Position numbers and translations under genes: made by a program. A DNA stretch of 64,000 nt from Lacimicrobium alkaliphilum. GTDB lineage: Bacteria > Pseudomonadota > Gammaproteobacteria > Enterobacterales > Alteromonadaceae. Below, in pieces: positions 52,865 to 62,346 of this stretch (position 1 is its first letter; every line of letters begins with the position of its first letter). Location: contig NZ_CP013650.1 in NCBI RefSeq assembly GCF_001466725.1, positions 930,001 through 994,000 of the forward strand. Direction: 5' to 3'. A model generated the notes under the pieces. It searched no databases. It saw only the letters and a program-made list of their open reading frames with translations, and was not told where the DNA came from.

Positions 52865-53836
52865 TCAGATTAACCGGGATAGCCAGCATACCCAGCTGCA
52901 TGGTGAGCTGGGGGCCAGCGACAATCCCAGCATGGTTGCTGCCAGCAACAGGGTCACCATCACATCCATAACGCCTGGTTTTATCTCGGTACAACGCTGC
53001 CAGAATTGTCTCATTTGTTCGTTGATGGTATTTCTGAAGTACAGCATCACAACGATCATCAGTATCGGCACCACATACATAGCAACCTCTCCGGTGGGCG
53101 TATTGAGAATGGCGTGAATGATAATGGCAGGGATCAGAGACCCGGTCTGGTAGCGTAACCATCCCATAATCAGTGCACTGAACAGCACCCCCGCGATGTT
53201 GCCGAAGTTGTACAGATCGAGACCAATATACTGGGAATGGCTGAGGGTAAACATCAGTGAGGAGGCGATGATGGCCACGGCCGGAGAAAAAGCCCGCTGC
53301 AAACGGCCCTGTACATAGCCTCGCCAGAATACTTCTTCGAGCACAGGCACCAGCACAAAACTGCCAACCGCCATAAAGATCCACCACTGCATGGTGCGTT
53401 CTGCATTGAGCAGGGCTTCCCGCCAGGGCACACTCTGACCAATGTCCAGCTCTGCATCGAGCAGCCACAGGATTTTATTCGGCATGTCTGCCAGTGCCCA
53501 CATGATCACGCCAAGGGTAATTAACTTAAGCCAGGGCTGGCCATTGCACGTGATTGCATTGCTGTGCAGGGGGCGACCAGTCAGTATCCAGCAAAGCACC
53601 AGCGCCAGCAGCATCCAGCCGGCGTACTGCAGAATCAGAATCATACCTATGTCGACACTTAAGGCAAGATAATCAGGGTCTGCTTGCTGGGCAATAGTAG
53701 CCAGGGGGGTGCTGGTGATGCCTGCCATTGAAAACAATAACTGGCTGATCAGCGAGCCGGCAAAAAATACCAACAGTACTTCGGTCAGGGCACCACACTG
53801 ATGCCAGGGAGTTTGGGGTTGAGTTTGTGTCATCAT
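52865..53836 (-). CDS. CPBP-family intramembrane metalloprotease, C-terminus probably frameshifted
   Basis: 323 residues as read, with about eight hydrophobic helices and the CPBP (Abi/Rce1) motifs: EEVFWRG near residue 165, FTLSHSQY and HAILNTPTG. The role is intramembrane proteolysis or unknown envelope maturation. After LLLAATMLGLSLAP the frame turns to a short odd tail. The other frame, entered at the C5 run (G5 at 52910-52914 on the plus strand), encodes TMQLGMLAIPVNLIYLLTLW plus a basic tail, ending at 52800. This looks like the true last helix, so the intact gene is probably 52800-53836. Confidence 0.82.
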   Translation of the reverse strand: MMTQTQPQTPWHQCGALTEVLLVFFAGSLISQLLFSMAGITSTPLATIAQQADPDYLALSVDIGMILILQYAGWMLLALVLCWILTGRPLHSNAITCNGQPWLKLITLGVIMWALADMPNKILWLLDAELDIGQSVPWREALLNAERTMQWWIFMAVGSFVLVPVLEEVFWRGYVQGRLQRAFSPAVAIIASSLMFTLSHSQYIGLDLYNFGNIAGVLFSALIMGWLRYQTGSLIPAIIIHAILNTPTGEVAMYVVPILMIVVMLYFRNTINEQMRQFWQRCTEIKPGVMDVMVTLLLAATMLGLSLAPSSPCSWVCWLSRLI

Positions 53837-53977
53837 TCACTCTGCGTTTTGGTTAAGGTGAGTGAAGACTAAAGATTGCGAGACAAACGGGCGTCTGTTT
53901 AGGTCGGATTTGTCCCGGATAAGGTAAAAATTGTTCCGTTTATACCACAGTTTATCTTTTCCGGGGCCGGCGAGCGT

Positions 53978-55083
53978 CTATTGCTGCTGTCGGTATTGAC
54001 TCGGTGTCATACCGGTATGTTTGCGAAAGGCGGAGTTAAAGGTGGCTTTATTGTTAAAGCCTGCCTCCAGGGCGATATCCAGAATGGTTGAAGCGCTGTG
54101 TTGCAACTGCTCTTTGGCCTCCTGCACACGATGACGATTAACAAAATCGTAAAAATGACAGCCCTCTACCTCATTCAGGTATTGGGATAAGGTATGCCGG
54201 CTCACCTTTGCCTGTTCGGCCAGTGTCTGCAGACTTAAAAAGCGGTCTTTGAATACCTGTTGCTGCGACATCAGCGCCGCCAATCGCTGCGCGAGTTCAG
54301 CCTGCTGTGCGAAGGGAAGTGAAGTGTCTTTCGCACTGGCAGGGGGGTTGGTGGCTTGTCCAGACCAAGAAACACCTGGGGTTGATTAAGGCCCTGATAT
54401 CCGGTCAGAAAAATAAGCACAATGAGCACCAGCGATAGCCAGCTGTCGAGCTTGTCCAGCAACTGAAAATAAGGCTCCATCACGACTAAGACCAGTGAAC
54501 TGGCTTCCATCAGCAGGAATCCGGCGACCAGCAATCGCAGCCAACTGAGGCTGACCTTGTCATGGTAGGAATACTCCTGATTCACGCGGGCCTGGTGCTG
54601 ATACAGCACGATTGCACTGGCAAGGGTATACAAAGTAAGGTGCAGTAATTTAATAAAGGGCAGACCAAAGTTCGGGCCTGCCTGCCTGGCCGAGGTGCTC
54701 AGGTTCTCTAATAATTGCGCCTGAGGCATCAGTAATAGGGGGGTGAACAGCGCCAGCAAGGCGGCCCAGGGCAGCAGGTGAAGGGCATCCTTATACAACA
54801 GTTTCTGTTGCCGCCGGGTCAGCAGTTTAATGTATGCAAACAGCAGCGGGCCGAACAGCATGATGCTGGTGCTGAGAACAATGTACAGTCTTGGCCATTG
54901 TGACCAGCTTTGTGTAACGGTCATAAAGTGGGTGACCAGTCCCATCGTCAGTGCCAGCATCAGTGTGCCTAATACGCGGTTTGCCAGCTTTGGCCCCTGT
55001 TTTCTTAACAACAGGCTGGCAGACAGGAACGCCCCCTGGGCCATGCCAATCAATAATAATCCGCTATCAAAGTCGAGTGTCAC
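53978..55083 (-). pseudogene. Membrane-anchored AraC-family regulator, interrupted by a frameshift
   Basis: From GTG 55083 (site AGAGGAAACACA) the frame encodes a seven-helix membrane sensor, residues 1-230. The second frame (53978 to about 54340) encodes the C-terminal AraC helix-turn-helix pair (LQTLAEQAKVSRHTLSQYLNEV; LDIALEAGFNNKATFNSAFR). The two meet at a C6 run (G6 at 54342-54347 on the plus strand); one base more or less there restores a single protein of about 365 residues with the linker DTSLPFAQQAELAQRLAAL. The type resembles the regulator at 57399. Read as is, the membrane part ends without the DNA-binding domain. Confidence 0.82.
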
Positions 55084-55239
55084 TGTGTTTCCTCTGGTTG
55101 CAGAGCTGAGTTTGCCGGTTTTGTGGCAAAAAATCATCCACACTGGCCACTTTCAGGGCTGTTAGCCCAAGGTTTGAGTTATGAAAAGCCCCCTGGATCT
55201 TGCTAGACTGTGGTCAGACCTCTTTTGGCAGAGCACAAC

Positions 55240-56055
55240 ATGAACAGCACCAATATCACTGTATTACTGGAAAAACAGGGCGCTATCGCCACCGTGACCT
55301 TAAACCGCCCTGATAAGCACAATGGTCTCAATGAAGCCATGTTCTATGGCTTGCTGGATGCGGCCAAAGCAATTAAGACAGATCGCAGCATTCGCTGTGT
55401 GATCCTGGCCGGTGCTGGTGAATCTTTCTGTGCCGGGCTGGACTTTGCCGCGGTGGCGAAAAAGCCCTCTATGGCGGTGAAGTTCTTTCTTAAATGGCCC
55501 TGGTCCAAAGACAATCGCTTTCAGCGCGTTGCGCATATCTGGCGGGATTTACCTATGCCGGTGATCGCTGCCGTTCACGGCAACTGCTTTGGCGGTGGTA
55601 TGCAGATTATCCTGGGGTGTGATTATCGTATCGCGACGCCGGATTCACGGTTATCGATAATGGAAAGCAAGTGGGGGTTGATTCCGGATATGAGCGGCAC
55701 GGTAACCCTGTCACGCCTGACCCGGGTCGATATTGCCCAGGAATTAACCATGACCGGACGAATATTCAGTGGTGAACAGGGCGCAGAGTATGGGCTTATC
55801 AGTAAAGTCAGCGACGAGCCTCTTCAATCTGCGCAGCAGCTGGCCACCACGTTATGTGGAAAAAGTCCCGATGCGGTGGCCGCAGCCAAAGCCCTGTTTA
55901 AAAAAACCTGGAAAAAAGACACCCGCGGAGCACTGCTCTGGGAGCGGCTGATTCAGTTGCGCATTCTGGGCCGCAAAAATCAGCGCATTGCCATGCAAAA
56001 CGGTCTGGCAAAAGACAAGTCGCCAAAACCGTTTAAAGACAGGACTACCTTTTAG
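55240..56055 (+). CDS. Enoyl-CoA hydratase/isomerase (crotonase) family protein
   Basis: 271 residues from the ATG at 55240; a GTG at 55210 would add ten residues. The crotonase fold is clear: VTLNRPDKHNGLNEAMFYG, oxyanion-hole segments AGESFCAGLDFAA and GNCFGGGMQIILGCD. One catalytic acid is in MESKWGLIPD. It acts on acyl-CoA esters in the cytoplasm; the exact reaction is open. It overlaps the convergent beta-lactamase-like gene by 4 bp at their stops. Confidence 0.88.
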   Translation: MNSTNITVLLEKQGAIATVTLNRPDKHNGLNEAMFYGLLDAAKAIKTDRSIRCVILAGAGESFCAGLDFAAVAKKPSMAVKFFLKWPWSKDNRFQRVAHIWRDLPMPVIAAVHGNCFGGGMQIILGCDYRIATPDSRLSIMESKWGLIPDMSGTVTLSRLTRVDIAQELTMTGRIFSGEQGAEYGLISKVSDEPLQSAQQLATTLCGKSPDAVAAAKALFKKTWKKDTRGALLWERLIQLRILGRKNQRIAMQNGLAKDKSPKPFKDRTTF

Positions 56056-57311
56056 TTGTGCTGTTGCCGCGCAGCGATAAAAGCCCTGGCAAGTTCAGTC
56101 GACACACTGCCAAAGTCCCAGAATATGTTAGTAGTGGTGTTGATAATTACCGCCACTGCCATATTGTACTGTGGAATCACCATCAGCCAGCTTTGTGAGC
56201 CCCGGGAGACGCCGCCGTGATTGGCGGTTAGCAGTTTACCGATACCCTCACCATAGTCGTACATGGGCACGCGCCAGCCAATGGCATAATGTTGTTCGTT
56301 TGGCTCACCGTTATTCAGTGTTTGTGCACTCCAGAACTGCTGGCGAACACGTGGCTGGATAAAATCGTTATTGATAAACCCCAGCCCCAGCTTAACTAAA
56401 TCCGAAGGTGTAGAGATAAAACCTCCACCAGCCAGTCGATGGCTCAGATCCACGTCACGCCATGGCCTGACAACGGGTTTTGACTCATCCTGGCGCCAGT
56501 AAAAGCGGGCCATATCATCTGTCGCCTGGCCGATGGCTGGCTCCGCAAAGGTGTCTTGCATATTCAGTGGGGTAAGTACTTCCTTGTGTATCAGTTGTTG
56601 GTAGGGAGCCTGAGCGGCTTGCTGCATCACTGCGCTGAGTAAAACTGTGCCCAGGCTGGAATAGCTGAATTTCTCACCGGGTGCAAAGAGCATGTCGCTG
56701 TCATCAAACAGCCGCACTGCATCCAGCACATCCTCATACCGGGTGTTAAGGGTCATAAACCGGTACAGGCCAGCCCATTCGGTACTTTCTTTATAATGGG
56801 GAATACCGGCCATATGCGAGGCCAGTTGCCTGGGGGTGATCGTATTCCAGGCCGGATTTAACTCTGTCAATTTGAAACGGGATAGGGGCGTGTCCAGATT
56901 CAGGATGTCTCTTTGTACCAGGCGAGCCAGTAACGTTGACGTCAGAGCTTTTGAGGTACTGCCGATACGAAACTGGGTTTGTGCATTGACGGGGTTATCG
57001 GCCGCGATATCGGCCCATCCGGAACCGCCACGCCAGACCAGTTCACCATCGATGGCTACTGCTGCTGAGATCCCCGGGCTGTTAATCTGTTTGCGATGAG
57101 TTTCGAGTGCCGCAGTCGCGTTGTTAGCTGCCTGCGCATATCGATCATTCATTACCTCAGAAAACGCCGGGCTATCAGCAGGAATGGTCAGATAGCCCCA
57201 CGGGGGCATGGGGGCTTTGTTCTTGTGTGCATAAAACTGATAAACCGGCGCCAATAAAATGTAACCGGCGATAACAATAAAAATAACCGTGAATAAGATA
57301 ACTTTGCGCAT
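56052..57311 (-). CDS. Serine beta-lactamase-like hydrolase (class C/PBP4* family), membrane-anchored
   Basis: 419 residues with an N-terminal membrane helix (4-24). The active-site motifs are GSTSKAL (nucleophile Ser, general-base Lys, near residue 118), YSS (FSYSSLGTV) and HGG (NHGGVSRG). Such proteins include esterases and D-amino peptidases, and rarely true beta-lactamases. The next gene upstream (57399) is an AraC regulator in the same direction, 87 bp away, and may control it. Confidence 0.86.
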   Translation of the reverse strand: MRKVILFTVIFIVIAGYILLAPVYQFYAHKNKAPMPPWGYLTIPADSPAFSEVMNDRYAQAANNATAALETHRKQINSPGISAAVAIDGELVWRGGSGWADIAADNPVNAQTQFRIGSTSKALTSTLLARLVQRDILNLDTPLSRFKLTELNPAWNTITPRQLASHMAGIPHYKESTEWAGLYRFMTLNTRYEDVLDAVRLFDDSDMLFAPGEKFSYSSLGTVLLSAVMQQAAQAPYQQLIHKEVLTPLNMQDTFAEPAIGQATDDMARFYWRQDESKPVVRPWRDVDLSHRLAGGGFISTPSDLVKLGLGFINNDFIQPRVRQQFWSAQTLNNGEPNEQHYAIGWRVPMYDYGEGIGKLLTANHGGVSRGSQSWLMVIPQYNMAVAVIINTTTNIFWDFGSVSTELARAFIAARQQHN

Positions 57312-57398
57312 CTTGTGCTCCTGAACTTAGTATGGACGAGAGTTCAGAAGGCTAGAGCAGCAGGCGGCACAGGTCTTATTGATACTGAAAAATGCTGA

Positions 57399-58448
57399 TC
57401 ATTTTTGAAATCGATGACGATATTCTTTGGGTGTCATGCCCATTTTCTGTTTAAACGCACGGTTAAAAGGGGCGATGGAATTAAAACCGGCTTCCAGTGC
57501 AATAGTGAGTATGGGATCTGAGGTGCGATCCGGATCCGATAGCGCATTGCAGACAGCCGGTATGCGGTAGCTATTGATGAACTGGGTAAAATTATCAAAG
57601 CCCATCTGGGCATTGATCACCTGGCGCAACTGATGGGCCGGTACCTTTAGCTCACGAGCCAGTTGATTAACGGTCAAACCATTTTGTTGATAAAAGCCCT
57701 CCTCCATGAGTCTGGTAAGCACGGCAATCAGTGGATGCGGTTCAGGCTTTGTGTTTTCTCTGGGAAGTGGGGAAGGCGACTCGGTTGATGGACGGCCCGC
57801 CATAAGGATATATCCGTACGTAAAGTAAAGGCTTACCAGCAGTGCCGCGGCTGCATTGCCGAGACTGAATAGCCAATGATCCTTAAGGCTGGTCTGAGCC
57901 AGCTCAACCAGCGTTAGCAGGACCATGTAAAAGCTGATGGTGAGGATCATTATCAGCCGTAAGCGCCGGCGTTTTTCAACCAGATCATCCTCAAAGCCTT
58001 TTATTGCATCGATCAGGATATACACCAATATCGATAAACACAGGGCGTGATGAATATCATGGTAGAGACCACGTCCCGCCCTAAACAGAAAGAAATAGCC
58101 GATCCAGAGTAGCCAGGCGCCGCTGATTGCCAATGCCCAACGTGGTAGTGCAGACAGCACTATTTTATCTTTGGTATGTAACCAGTACAGATTCAGTAAT
58201 GCCAGGGAAGTGAGATCAGTGAGCAATAACAGTGGTGGACGTAGCCACCCATAGTGGTGATTGGCAATGGGCGCGGTGAGTAACAAATAGGCGGCACAGC
58301 ACACCACCAGCACGGCATAACTCCAGGCGACCTTTGGCACTGCACGATAAACGCTATTCAGCAGTAAACTGAACAAAACACCGACTGCGGCGAAGCGGCA
58401 GAATAAGTCAACAACCTGTATCGGCGCCAGCAGTATAGGGTTTTCCAT
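57399..58448 (-). CDS. AraC-family regulator with seven-helix membrane sensor
   Basis: 349 residues: seven hydrophobic helices over residues 1-215, a Pro/Ser/Glu-rich linker and a C-terminal AraC domain (about 240-348) with LTVNQLARELKVPAHQLRQVIN and ILTIALEAGFNSIAPFNRAFK. The membrane half suggests it senses a lipid or envelope signal. It is the intact counterpart of the frameshifted gene at 53978 and probably regulates the adjacent hydrolase. Confidence 0.88.
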   Translation of the reverse strand: MENPILLAPIQVVDLFCRFAAVGVLFSLLLNSVYRAVPKVAWSYAVLVVCCAAYLLLTAPIANHHYGWLRPPLLLLTDLTSLALLNLYWLHTKDKIVLSALPRWALAISGAWLLWIGYFFLFRAGRGLYHDIHHALCLSILVYILIDAIKGFEDDLVEKRRRLRLIMILTISFYMVLLTLVELAQTSLKDHWLFSLGNAAAALLVSLYFTYGYILMAGRPSTESPSPLPRENTKPEPHPLIAVLTRLMEEGFYQQNGLTVNQLARELKVPAHQLRQVINAQMGFDNFTQFINSYRIPAVCNALSDPDRTSDPILTIALEAGFNSIAPFNRAFKQKMGMTPKEYRHRFQK

Positions 58449-58644
58449 AGGGGATAAAGCCAGGTCATTCTGAAGGCAATCGATACTACAAGCAGCATGA
58501 AATATAGTAAACCTTTGCCCTGATAGCAGTCGGCGGTAAAAAAGCCAGCTATGACCTGCGCGCCACAGAGCATAAAAGTCAGGGCGTTACTGCTCTGTTA
58601 CCCTGAGCTTGTTCTTGATAACTAAAACATTCCAGCAGAGCTTC

Positions 58645-59243
58645 TCAACAGGTTGCACCATCTGACCGGGCTTTGATCGTCAGGATTCTGCCGCGTTGGT
58701 CAAAGGCGATCTCTATTTGATCGCCTTGTTTGAGGCTTTGCTCAAGCATCTTAAGATGTTTCATTTGCGCTACCAGCTCCTGTGTCAGAACAATGAGTTG
58801 CTGTTCACAGGTTTCTATCTGCCAACTGCTATCGATACTCACTAATCTTGCATTGTTACTATGGTGGGCGTTCAACAGCGCCTGGCTTTGCATATAGCTG
58901 GCATAGTTTTTTTCCTGTTCAATACGGGTTCTCTGCTTCATTTTGGTAATGGATGCCAACAACGGATCCTCTTCTTCGTGCAGGCTGTGAATGTGAATTG
59001 TCTGAACTTGCTTGGGGGGCTTTGAAGTTGCTGCTGAACATTCCCGACAATGCTGAACAGCACAATAACGCCAGCACACAGAGAAATTCCAAGCGTCCAG
59101 TTCCAGAAATTGAAACCTGATAAGCCCTTTCCCGTCTGATTATTGGCCTTAGACAAAACATACTCACGGTTTTGCCTGGGCGCCTTCAGTTGACGTTTCC
59201 TCTGTTGATAAAGCTGCTCAACAGATTTCCCAGAGTCAGTCAT
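58645..59243 (-). pseudogene. Putative transmembrane anti-sigma factor, interrupted by a frameshift
   Basis: The first frame from 59243 encodes a basic cytoplasmic start (GKSVEQLYQQRKRQLKAP), one membrane helix (LGISLCAGVIVLFSIVG) and QSPPSK. The frame ending at 58645 encodes a periplasmic helical domain (SITKMKQRTRIEQEKNYASY; then a late DQIEIAFDQRGRILTIKA). They meet at a C6 run (G6 at 59014-59019 on the plus strand), where one base change gives one protein of about 199 residues. It overlaps the ECF sigma gene by 8 bp, the usual position of an anti-sigma factor. No zinc anti-sigma motif is visible, so the assignment rests on context. Confidence 0.7.
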
Positions 59244-59793
59244 GATCCATCTCCAATAATCTCTTGAGTTGTTTTTTAGCGTAACGAATCCGGCTTTTTA
59301 TGGTTTCTGTAGGTTCGCCAGTGATTTGGGCAATATCCTGCAGGCCAAAACCTTCGTGATGAAGAACAAAAGCTTCTCGTTGCAAAAAGGGCAAACTGGT
59401 TATCGCTTTATCAAAGCGTTTTTGCAAATCGTCACCCGGGTCTTTTATTGCTTGAGCAACAACGTCAACAGGCTCTGATAATGGTTGGCGTTGTATACGT
59501 CTGAATTCATCCATCAGCTGATTACGGGCTAGTGTAAATAACCAGGCTCTGAACTGGCCGTTACTGCGATAAAGGTGGCGTTTATCGATGACCCTGAGCC
59601 AGGTCTTTTGGCTGACATCATTAGCCAGCTCTTTATCTGCATGGCTGACCAGGTAATGATATAGATCGTCAGCGCAATTATCGTAAAGTCTGGCCAGCAG
59701 TTTACTGTCTCCAGTTACAACATATTGTCGCATCAGTTCGTCATTATCGATTTCAATATTAAAAATCGACTTAATGGCTACCGTCAGAGTCAT
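59236..59793 (-). CDS. ECF-type RNA polymerase sigma factor
   Basis: 185 residues with sigma region 2 (about 20-95; FRAWLFTLARNQLMDEFRR) and region 4 (about 120-180; LPFLQREAFVLHHEGFGLQDIAQI, then TETIKSRIRYAKKQL). It should be held inactive by the membrane protein encoded next and released by an envelope signal. The TonB-like gene lies 13 bp upstream in the same direction, so the three form one unit. Promoter targets are unknown. Confidence 0.9.
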   Translation of the reverse strand: MTLTVAIKSIFNIEIDNDELMRQYVVTGDSKLLARLYDNCADDLYHYLVSHADKELANDVSQKTWLRVIDKRHLYRSNGQFRAWLFTLARNQLMDEFRRIQRQPLSEPVDVVAQAIKDPGDDLQKRFDKAITSLPFLQREAFVLHHEGFGLQDIAQITGEPTETIKSRIRYAKKQLKRLLEMDHD

Positions 59794-59806
59794 TCGTTTC
59801 CTTACC

Positions 59807-60448
59807 TTAGCTGTCGAGATTGAAGCTCAGCATCACTACCTGACCGGACTGCCTGATCGCTTTGCCTTCTATTACTTTGGCCTTGTATTTCCATCTGAGC
59901 AAGGCTCTTTTTGCCTCCCGTTCAAATACTCTGGTCGGCTCAGCGTCCAGTACTCTTACGTTCTCAACCTGGCCTAGGGAGTTGATATCAAAAGACAATT
60001 TAACCCAGCCTTCAATACCTTCTCTTGCGGCCTCAACAGGATATTTGGGTTCAACTCTGACGATCGGCATGGCATTGTTATCTGAAGGCATAAAGCTTTG
60101 CAGTGTTTCGGTGCCAAAATCGCTTTTAGGTATAGCTGGGTTATAGTTTGTACCTATTCCCGGGACTTCAGTATTCTGAACCGGCTCTGCGCGTGTTCTC
60201 TCCGGAGGTATCAATAATTCTGGCGGTGCCGGTAGCGTTTCTCGGGGCTCTTCAAGTCTGGGCTCCTCCATCACGGCGACAATGGGGATGTAAGTTGCCT
60301 GTTCAGCTTTTGTCGTTTCATCAATACGAGTCAGGGTATCCATCAGAACAAACAATCCAAACGTTACTGCACTTGCAAGTATGCTGAAAGTGAATACTTT
60401 GATGAAGTTTTGCGGGATGCTCTCGGGCATAATGTTTGCGGTTTTCAT
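59807..60448 (-). CDS. TonB-family energy-transducing protein
   Basis: 213 residues from the ATG at 60448 (AAAGGGGAAAACA before it). One N-terminal membrane helix (about 15-37), a Pro/Glu-rich periplasmic linker (PRLEEPRETLPAPPELLIPP) and a C-terminal TonB domain (about 130-213: VRVEPKYPVEAAREGIEGWV, LLRWKYKAKVIEG). No exbB/exbD genes are adjacent, so it would borrow another motor complex, or transmit a signal with the ECF sigma factor downstream instead of powering uptake. Confidence 0.88.
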   Translation of the reverse strand: MKTANIMPESIPQNFIKVFTFSILASAVTFGLFVLMDTLTRIDETTKAEQATYIPIVAVMEEPRLEEPRETLPAPPELLIPPERTRAEPVQNTEVPGIGTNYNPAIPKSDFGTETLQSFMPSDNNAMPIVRVEPKYPVEAAREGIEGWVKLSFDINSLGQVENVRVLDAEPTRVFEREAKRALLRWKYKAKVIEGKAIRQSGQVVMLSFNLDS

Positions 60449-60630
60449 TGTTTTCCCCTTTGTTGTCTTCATTGATATAACGCCCGGAAACATCCAAAAG
60501 GGTTAAAGGCAGAAAATTTTTCCGAAAAACGTTCTCTTTCTGAGAAGAAGTTATGTTTCAGCTTATTGGCGGATATCTACAAATCAGGGAAATGGAACAT
60601 CTGAGCAGGTTCTTTTGTGAGACGTCTCAA

Positions 60631-61089
60631 TTACTTCAGAGCACTGGCGTGTTCGTACAAGCGGTCGATCAGGTGACTGAACTGACTCTGTTCTTCTTTA
60701 CTGAAACATTCCAGCAGAGCCCGTTCATACTGATATGACAGCGGTACAATCTCTTCATAGACAGACTTGCCCGTTGCCGATAAACGAATAATGGACCGGC
60801 GGCGATCGTCTTGTGCCATATTTCGTTCGATCAGTTTACGTTTTAACAGCTTATTGACTGAGCGGCTCAAAATGGATTTCTCGATCTGGGTTTTGGCTGA
60901 AATTTCGTCTGCTGAAATATTCGGGCATTCGCCCAGTACAGCCATAATCCGCCACTCGGTAATGGAGATGGCAAATTTGTCTTTGTAGGTGTCAGCGATA
61001 ATACCACTGACTTTATTAGACAGAATCGACAAACGATAAGGAAAAAAGCGTTCCAGTCTCAGCACCGGGTTGTCTTGTTTATTTGCCAT
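60631..61089 (-). CDS. MarR-family transcriptional regulator
   Basis: 152 residues with a winged helix (about 40-105: ITEWRIMAVLGECPNISADEI, QIEKSILSRSVNKLLKRKLI, then the DDRRRSIIRLS wing). It is divergent from 4-hydroxyphenylpyruvate dioxygenase and most likely represses it, responding to an aromatic acid of tyrosine breakdown. A palindrome at 61145-61162 in the shared 165-bp gap could be its operator. Confidence 0.9.
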   Translation of the reverse strand: MANKQDNPVLRLERFFPYRLSILSNKVSGIIADTYKDKFAISITEWRIMAVLGECPNISADEISAKTQIEKSILSRSVNKLLKRKLIERNMAQDDRRRSIIRLSATGKSVYEEIVPLSYQYERALLECFSKEEQSQFSHLIDRLYEHASALK

Positions 61090-61144
61090 TTGCTGTCCTC
61101 TAATGTTTCCACTGTATCATCCCCGGATTTGGCCGGATTGACAA

Positions 61145-61162
61145 TAGTTGTTACTGCAACTA
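61145..61162. promoter_or_regulatory. Candidate MarR operator
   Basis: TAGTTGTTACTGCAACTA is an inverted repeat with 6-bp arms (TAGTTG and CAACTA) and a 6-bp centre. It lies between the divergent MarR and dioxygenase genes, 55 bp before the former's start and about 92 bp before the latter's. Size and symmetry fit MarR operators. Confidence 0.55.
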
Positions 61163-61254
61163 AATTGGCTGCCATCATAATTATTCCAGTGTGCGTCGGG
61201 CTTTAACAGGCTTTGCAGCATACAAAACAAGATCCAGTGGCAGGAGGCAATAAC

Positions 61255-62346
61255 ATGGCCGATTTATTTGAAAACCCGATGGGTTTGGACGGTTTCGAAT
61301 TTGTGGAATTCACCGCACCGAAAAAAGGGGTGCTGGAAACCGTATTTGCATCCATGGGCTTTACTAAGGTCGCTGTACATAAATCAAAAGATGTTGAACT
61401 GTGGCGCCAGGGCGATATTAATTTTATTACTAACTACGAGCCCAGGAGTTACGCTTCTTACTACGCTGAAGAGCATGGCCCTTCAGCCTGCGGTATGGCC
61501 TTTCGGGTGAAGAACGCCCAGTTTGCCTATAAAGAAGCCCTGAAAAAAGGTGCTCAGCCTGTTGAAATTCCTACCGGGCCGATGGAGTTGCGTTTACCTG
61601 CGATTAAGGGAATCGGTGGGGCCAACCTGTATCTGATCGACCGCTATAAAGAAGGCGAGACAATATACGATATCGACTTTAACTGGATTGAAGGTGTCGA
61701 TCGTCATCCCGAAGGTTGTGGTTTCCATACTCTGGATCATCTGACGCACAATGTGTATCGCGGTCGCATGGATTATTGGGCCAACTATTACACCAAGCTG
61801 TTTAACTTCCGTGAAATTCGCTATTTCGATATCAAAGGTGAATATACCGGTTTGTTGTCTAAAGCCATGACCGCACCTGACGGCAAAATCCGTATTCCGC
61901 TGAATGAAGAGGCCGCCGGTGGCGGCGGTCAGATCGAAGAGTTTCTGATGCAATACAATGGCGAAGGCATCCAGCATATTGCGTTTGCCTGTGATGATTT
62001 GCTGGCCTGCTGGGACCGCCTCAAGGCGCAGGGTACCAAGTTTATGACGGCGCCCCCCGAGACCTATTATCAGATGCTGGAAGAGCGTTTGCCGGGGCAC
62101 GGTGAACCTGTTGATGAGCTTCAGTCCCGCGGTATTCTGCTCGATGGCACTACCGAAGGCGGTCAGCCTCGTCTGTTGCTGCAAATTTTCTCTGAGACGA
62201 TGCTTGGGCCGGTATTCTTTGAGTTTATCCAGCGCAAAGAAGATGAAGGCTTCGGTGAGGGTAACTTCAAGGCCTTGTTTGAGTCGATTGAACGTGATCA
62301 GGTGAACCGTGGTGTGGTCAAAAAGAAAAATGAGGAGACGGCATAA
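61255..62346 (+). CDS. hppD: 4-Hydroxyphenylpyruvate dioxygenase
   Basis: 363 residues from the ATG at 61255, which has CAGGAGG upstream. Two VOC domains: the C-terminal one carries the iron-binding residues in [11 protein letters not shown] (His), [13 protein letters not shown] (His) and [11 protein letters not shown] (Glu). The enzyme turns 4-hydroxyphenylpyruvate into homogentisate, using O2, in tyrosine degradation. The next gene overlaps its stop by one base. No homogentisate dioxygenase gene is in the window. Confidence 0.95.
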   Translation: MADLFENPMGLDGFEFVEFTAPKKGVLETVFASMGFTKVAVHKSKDVELWRQGDINFITNYEPRSYASYYAEEHGPSACGMAFRVKNAQFAYKEALKKGAQPVEIPTGPMELRLPAIKGIGGANLYLIDRYKEGETIYDIDFNWIEGVDRHPEGCGFHTLDHLTHNVYRGRMDYWANYYTKLFNFREIRYFDIKGEYTGLLSKAMTAPDGKIRIPLNEEAAGGGGQIEEFLMQYNGEGIQHIAFACDDLLACWDRLKAQGTKFMTAPPETYYQMLEERLPGHGEPVDELQSRGILLDGTTEGGQPRLLLQIFSETMLGPVFFEFIQRKEDEGFGEGNFKALFESIERDQVNRGVVKKKNEETA

